The notes below the pieces were generated by a model, which was given only the letters and a program-made list of their open reading frames with translations, made no database searches and had not been told where the DNA came from. The translations under genes and the position numbers were made by a program. Shown in pieces: positions 58,769 through 64,000 of a stretch of DNA of 64,000 nucleotides. Origin of the DNA: Phlegmacium glaucopus (Eukaryota; Basidiomycota; Agaricomycetes; Agaricales; Cortinariaceae); NCBI GenBank assembly GCA_015039465.1, contig MU130237.1:1-64000 (forward strand). The letters are read 5' to 3'. How positions within the stretch are numbered: the first letter of the stretch is position 1; each line of letters opens with the position of its first letter.

Positions 58769-59187
58769 TAGAATTTATTTTCCAAAAATGGGCTCTTGCC
58801 GCTTGCGACAGCCATATGTGACTTACAAGATCAGTGAATTGTGTATTCGCTGAAATGGGCTTCTTTGGTGATGTCGTATGCTCCAATTGTGGTAGGACGC
58901 TCGTGGATTGCGATGGCTCGGACATTTGCTTGCAGTCACACGGATTGGAATGTCCTGACGCAACAAAGGGCTCCGTCTAGAAGACTTGGATTTTGAAGGT
59001 CGACAGTCTTTGCTAAAGTACAAGTTCTTTGCAAGTTGAACCAGACATCCTGAGCTTCCCAGTGATAAGAATTGAGTGTAAACAAAGCCACGTGACATCG
59101 TAAGTCGACCCAGCCCGCAGTGGAGGCCGCACCTTCTAACAGCGAATAGACCTGTTCTCTCTTCTGACGCCACTTCGAAGTTCGAGC

Positions 59188-61004
59188 ATGCTCCGTCGTG
59201 TGTGGAAGCCTATCACTGCCACGTTCGTCATTGGCGGCCCAGCTTATTATCTTTATAGGTCGCGTTATAGTGAACCACGGACCTTTAGTTTGCCAATCAA
59301 AACCAGAGGCGCTGACGGGAAGCCCGAAATGTCTATTCGAACACTGCCTTTATTACCATTGAACGAGGTGGAAGTTCGTATTCAAGAAAATGCTGTATCG
59401 GAGACACATACCCGGCCTAATGGGATTTTCTGGAAACACACAACTGCTTTTCTTGCATCAAATGACCCCATTGAAGATGCAAACTCCAGCCAAATCATTG
59501 AACGTGATGCTTCAGATCCATCTGCACCCGGGGACTATCTTTTCTTTGCGGTTATGGATGGTCATGGAGGGTATCAGACATCTCGACTTCTCTCACGTAT
59601 CCTCATAAAAGGGGTTGCGCTTGAGCTATCGGCATTGGCAACAGAGCTAAATTCGCCTCAATCAGGATTATCTGGGAGGCTGCGGTCTCTACTCTGGTCC
59701 ACGCGTCCGCAGTCTATTACTCGCCCCCTCGATGCTGACCCCCATCGAGTCTCCCTTGCAATTCAAGATGCTTTTACCAAGCTCGATGCCGAGCTTCTTC
59801 AAACTCCCCTTCGCATTCTTGCAAACAGTTTAGATGAGGAGTCACGTAAACTAAAAAGAATCCCAGATCTCAGCAAACATCCTCTCGCCTTAACCTCAAT
59901 GCTTCCCGCTATTTCAGGTACTGTTTCTTTGATTATGTCTCAAAAATACAACTAATCTTGTCCAGGCAGTTGTGCATTAATGGCAGTCTTCGATACTGCT
60001 CACCGTAATCTTTATGTTGCTTGCACAGGTGACAGCCGAGCTGTAGCTGGTGTTTGGGAGCCATCTGCGGACGGTAATGGTCAATGGCGAATCGAGGTTC
60101 TGAGTGAAGACCAGACTGGCCGTAATCCATCTGAGCGAGCTCGGTCAGTAATGCATTAAAACAATTCTTCTACTTGAACACATGCCCACGTTTAATTGTA
60201 GTATGATCTCAGAGCATCCGAAAGAGGAAGAAGGCGATGTAATAAGAGAAGGGCGTGTTCTTGGCGGCTTAGAGCCCTGTCGTGCTTTTGGAGATGCTCG
60301 TTACAAATGGCCTCGTGCAGTGCAGGAAACGTGAGTACTAGTTTTTGTTTCCTGTAGATTCACAATAATCTGACCATCGTCCCCCTATTGATAGCTTAAA
60401 CGAGGCTTTCATGATTGGAAATGATAAACCCTTGCGAAATCCTCCTTCCCTGTTTAAAACACCTCCTTATGTGACTGCTCGTCCTGTTGTTACGCACCGG
60501 AAAATGTCGCTTCCTGCTTCGGACGGCTCATCACCATCGCAAAAAGCTATTCGATTTTTGGTTCTCGCCACAGACGGCCTCTGGGATCAACTGAGGTACG
60601 ATTTTTCAATTGTCCCTTTTGAAATGCCTAACATAATGTGCAGCAATGATGAAGTTGTAAGCCTCGTAGGTGGTCATCTGACTGGGCTCAAAGGCACAAT
60701 ACCGAAGTCGCAGCTTCCTTCCCTCGTCCCCACCTCTTCGGGCTCACAAGGCATCGAAGGTAAAAACAAGACAGGAAAACGCAAAGAAGGCACCTGGGCA
60801 TTCACTGATGATAACATCAGCGCCCACTTGATCAGAAATGCTTTTGGTGGAGGAGACGAGATGGCCCTCCGTAGGCTTTTGAGTATTCCTTCTCCATATT
60901 CAAGGAGGTACCGAGATGATCTCACTGTCACTGTTGTATGTTGGGAGGACGGCAACGAGCCACAAGCTCAAATCTCTACCCAGAAGTTAAAGTCTAAATT
61001 GTAG
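59188..61004 (+). CDS. PTC5: PP2C-type pyruvate dehydrogenase phosphatase, mitochondrial
   Basis: It removes phosphate from the E1-alpha subunit and so reactivates pyruvate dehydrogenase. It starts MLRRVWKPITATFVIGGPAY, a presequence with a membrane-like helix. Metal-binding and catalytic motifs in order: NGIFWKHTTAFLASNDPIED, FFAVMDGHGGYQTSRLLSRI, SGSCALMAVFDTAHRNLYVA (exon from 59966), CTGDSRAVAGVWEPSADGNG, LGGLEPCRAFGDARYKWP, LVLATDGLWDQLSN across an intron, and YRDDLTVTVVCWEDGN. Six exons with about 50-nt introns give about 500 residues. It has all PP2C aspartates. The long insert between DGHGG and GDSRA is typical of PDP-type enzymes. Confidence 0.9.
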
Positions 61005-61111
61005 CTTAGGTATCAAGATGCCAAAATTCCTCACTGGGGACCCGATAAGCGTAAAGGTATCATCAAACAGGTTAATACAACAACTATTTCTAATACGTAA
61101 GATTGTTCATG

Positions 61112-63331
61112 TCAGATACCCATCCGTCGACCCCTTCTACTGTAGGTCATCGGTCTTGATGACATTTGCTTGAATGGATTAGTACCTGATACATGATGAT
61201 AACCAATAGTCCGTGCTTCGTTTGGGTTAGACATTTTCTTTGGCATATTATGATTCTCCCCAGAGTCTGGAGATTTTCGTTTTTTACTTTTGTTAGAACT
61301 CGAACTTGCATAAAAGCTGGCTGCAGGTACAACTTGCCGAAGTGTTGACGAAGGTAGGACAGTCAGGGGTGAGGAGGGCCGCTCAGCACCGCCTTTTGAT
61401 AGTCGGTCATGGACTTCTTGTTCTCCCTTTGAATCAACATCCATCCTAGAATCCTGATCCTTCTCTGCTGCCCCACTTTTTAGTTTATCCGAATCCAGGT
61501 CGTTGTCTGAATCGTAATTTCCGAGATTCGCTAAGGTGCGACGGGCATGGTCCTCTGCAACTGCTTTGATCTTGGATTTCAACGACAATGCTTGGGGATC
61601 AACAATTGATGGAGGATGATTGTCGTTTATTACCGGGGATGGGATAAGAGGTCCAATGAAGGGAGGTAAAACCTTGACGCCCTTGTCCTCGTCGTCAGCT
61701 ATAGCTTCTTTCTGCGAACGCTTCTTCATCCCTGCTGCAAGACCATTTTTCATCGGCGCAGCCGATAGGGTATGGTTGTTTGACGGAACCTTCATAGCTG
61801 CCTCTAAGCCCTGCCCCCTTTCTTGAATATAAAACAACATGTATGCATTCTTCTTGTCCGTTGCCTTGCCAGTCATCTGGATCATCTCGTCGTTCATCTC
61901 CCACCACCGGCCTTCTTTGCTTTTCACAAATGCGTAATAGTGGCCTGAATTAGGACCACCACCAGCGTGGCAGGTAACGCCATACAGTGAGTAGGAAGGC
62001 CCAAATTGACCTGAGCTCATGAAGGGTTCTAGCGAGAGTACTTCGTCATATTGAAGTGGATGTCCAATTTTTCTTCCAAGAGGCGAAAAGCGTTTAAGAT
62101 GGACAGTAAGCACCACGGGGGGTTCGTGTATCGTGAATTGTTTCTCAGCATTAACATATTTTTTACACCTGTGGGCGACATTAACCGCTATGCAGAGGAG
62201 GGCAGTTCCTAGGCTTACTTCTCACACTTGTATTTATCCACACCCTTGAGATGATCCACAGCGACAAATTTCTTTAGGGCTTCCCTTAGCGAATTACACT
62301 TGAAGATATCGAGACTCAGGTCCAATATGCGATCGAAAGTGTCGCTATTATGGCCACAATCATGGCATGTCACTCGAGACCGCAATCTTCCTCCGAACAA
62401 TTTGTGTACCCAAGTGGTCTCAGCTAGTTTGGTGTCCATTTTCCTGAGAGAAGATCAGACGAATATGCCAAGAAACTTGGTAAGACACGAACGGCGGATA
62501 GCCTGCTAGGCATGACTTCTGGAGAGCGTCAATAGCATATCGTAAAAACTCGTGTGTGTCTTCTTGTCTACCTTTTCGCAAACACTTGGCTATTGCTATG
62601 AAAATAGGTAAGCGACCTAAATGGTAGAGCAAGAAATGCTCGAAACATACTTTGAAGATTGTTGGTAATGAGTGAAGGAGAAAAGGCACCCTGATTGCCA
62701 TGTGCCTTTATTGCAACAGATCGAAGAACACAGGACATGCAGAATCCCTCGACACGACCTGTTCAACCCAACGACGGATGAATACATTGAAACCGAACTG
62801 AAGGAGAACACCAGAAGTACGAACAATCATCTTTTCTGTGCACCATCAGAAGTTTGAGGAGCGGTGGAGTGTGGAAAAGGCATTGTAAAGCGCTATTTAG
62901 GAAGCATGTATTACCACTATTGTATAATCCAGCGCCTCTGTTGAATGATGGAGGCCACGCCGTGTCAATGGCACCGGGGTATAAGGACTTGACTTTAGCG
63001 CTCGTCGGACGCGATGTCGCTGCGGCAACTATTGGAGATGAAGGTAGAGGTAGCTTAGGTGAATCAAGTAGCTATACGATAGTAAGGAACTGACATAGTT
63101 GGGAACAAAAACAAGGGAACGCACTTCGGCCTTGGAAAGCTTCGGACTGGCATTTATGACTTCGTACTTTCCCTCAGCAACAGCTAACGTTCCCGACGAC
63201 GAACCTTCTATGAATTCAATTGGTGGAGGGAGTAGAGTATTGAAAGCCTCTATATCCTTTGACGGCCGATAGTCTTCTGAAGTATGTTGTGGAGAGAACA
63301 TAGGCGATGGCAAGAAAGGTGAAGCCAGCAT
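61112..63331 (-). CDS. USP36-type ubiquitin-specific protease
   Basis: A cysteine protease that removes ubiquitin; the USP36/42 type acts in the nucleolus and nucleus. It starts MLASPFLPSPMFSPQHTSED. The Cys box is AGLYNSGNTCFLNSALQCLF (about 62890-62950). Then come QEDTHEFLRYAIDALQKSCL, TWVHKLFGGRLRSRVTCHDC, DRILDLSLDIFKCNSLREAL and KGVDKYKCEKCKK, which form a CxxC pair. VVLTVHLKRFSPLGRKIGHP follows. The His box is YGVTCHAGGGPNSGHYYAFV with WWEMNDEMIQMTG. A disordered 200-residue tail has KR-rich signals (SSNKSKKRKSPDSGENHN). About seven exons. All catalytic residues visible, so probably active. Confidence 0.9.
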
Positions 63332-63690
63332 ATTTCCTACACCCCGGGGTTGGGAGATTTTGAAAATAGAGGCGCTGAGCGCTCTAGAACAACGAAGATA
63401 GACGAAATGTATCGAAAAGAATGAGCAGGGATTTCACCAAAGACCAAAGTGATGGTTAGCTTATGATGCTTTTTGGATTGTCATAGCTTAAAAATTAACT
63501 CGGTGTTGCTGCCATAATCTATTAAAGATAAATAAACAAAATCCCAGCGGCAGCCATCAAGCGATCACTGGCTACCAGGAATTTTTTAACACGAATACAT
63601 TTTAGGCTATAAAGGTGGATAGGCGCATTATTATAATAAATAAAATAGAGGACGAGTCATTACAATAAAGAGTCAAAGTCGTAGAAATTA
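63332..63690. other. Intergenic
   Basis: 359 bp, AT-rich toward 63480-63660; no gene seen. Confidence 0.4.
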
Positions 63691-64000
63691 AGTAGGCTGG
63701 ACCCAAGGTAGCGCAGGAGGAAAATCATACAACTTGAAATCTGGGTAGATATTAGAATACGTTGGTAAGCGTGAAAAAGGATAAGCCGCGCTTCTTGTGA
63801 ACATGGAAGAAAATCGGATACCGTCAAACGTTCTCGGAACGTTTGCCATCATCTCATCCTCGGTTTTTATAACAGGCCCGCCTGGTAGAGTAGCCTCAAA
63901 TGAAGGCTTTGGTCGATTCGAAGACGACGAGATGAGATTCACAGGCGAATCCAGATGTGACGATGAATCCATGACGAATAGTGACCCCAAATCGATTTCG
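63691..64000 (-). CDS. 3' end of an unknown gene, cut by the window edge
   Basis: An open frame on the minus strand runs in from beyond 64000 and ends at 63691. The visible part reads SSSHLDSPVNLISSSSNRPK, PSFEATLPGGPVIKTEDEMM, and FDGIRFSSMFTRSAAYPFSR, ending PPALPWVQPT. It is polar and proline-rich; no domain is visible in this fragment. A Met lies at 63990 but the frame continues upstream, so the start is probably outside. Confidence 0.5.

Noticed and set aside
58823..59173. 116-codon minus-strand frame between the orphan gene and PTC5
   Set aside because: It overlaps the PTC5 leader region, has no motif and poor composition; likely a chance frame.

Overview
The window is nuclear DNA of a filamentous basidiomycete, most likely an Agaricomycete (mushroom-former). 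Genes sit on both strands, are split by many 50-60 nt introns, and are separated by short spacers. The gene set points the same way: a velvet regulator, a tandem HMG-box protein of the Exp1 type, a decayed hydrophobin, mitochondrial complex I subunits with presequences, and a SAM-like protein of a kind I associate with basidiomycete DNA transposons. These identifications come from reading motifs; no search was run.

Positions 222-10741 form one large, decayed Tc1/mariner (IS630-type) element. It has 296-bp near-identical terminal inverted repeats flanked on both sides by TA. Inside, all in the plus direction, are: a DDE transposase split by a 2.73-kb almost perfect palindrome (1385-4112); a mosaic of two captured host genes, an EST1/SMG-type gene interrupted by a piece of a mitochondrial DEAD-box helicase of the MRH4 type; and a SAM-like accessory gene that has a premature stop and is split by a 0.9-kb MITE (8665-9568). 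Removing the palindrome or the MITE at its 2-bp duplication restores the reading frame of the interrupted gene, so the order of events can be read.

Positions 10742-25212 hold AFG1 (mitochondrial AAA ATPase with a GC-AG intron), a hydrophobin relic, RTC3 (SBDS-like), a small secreted protein, a membrane-anchored histidine acid phosphatase and MLH3 (mismatch repair and meiosis). Positions 26282-49145 are dense housekeeping and regulatory DNA: MCCC2 (leucine breakdown), an ArfGAP, a VelB-type velvet factor, a long PPR protein, a GNAT acetyltransferase, an Exp1-like tandem HMG protein, complex I subunit NDUFA13, an INO80F-like protein, complex I subunit NDUFS8 head-to-head with prefoldin subunit 2, and a large orphan protein.

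A second small TIR element with an 8-bp target duplication and a tRNA-like core lies at 49538-50288. It is followed by an SDR of the retinol dehydrogenase type, an orphan gene, a CASTOR-like arginine-sensor protein, another orphan, a PTC5-type pyruvate dehydrogenase phosphatase, a USP36-type deubiquitinase, and the 3' end of a gene that runs off the window. Mitochondrial function recurs (AFG1, MCCC2, PPR, NDUFA13, NDUFS8, PTC5), but I see no operon-like logic; the genes look like ordinary neighbours.
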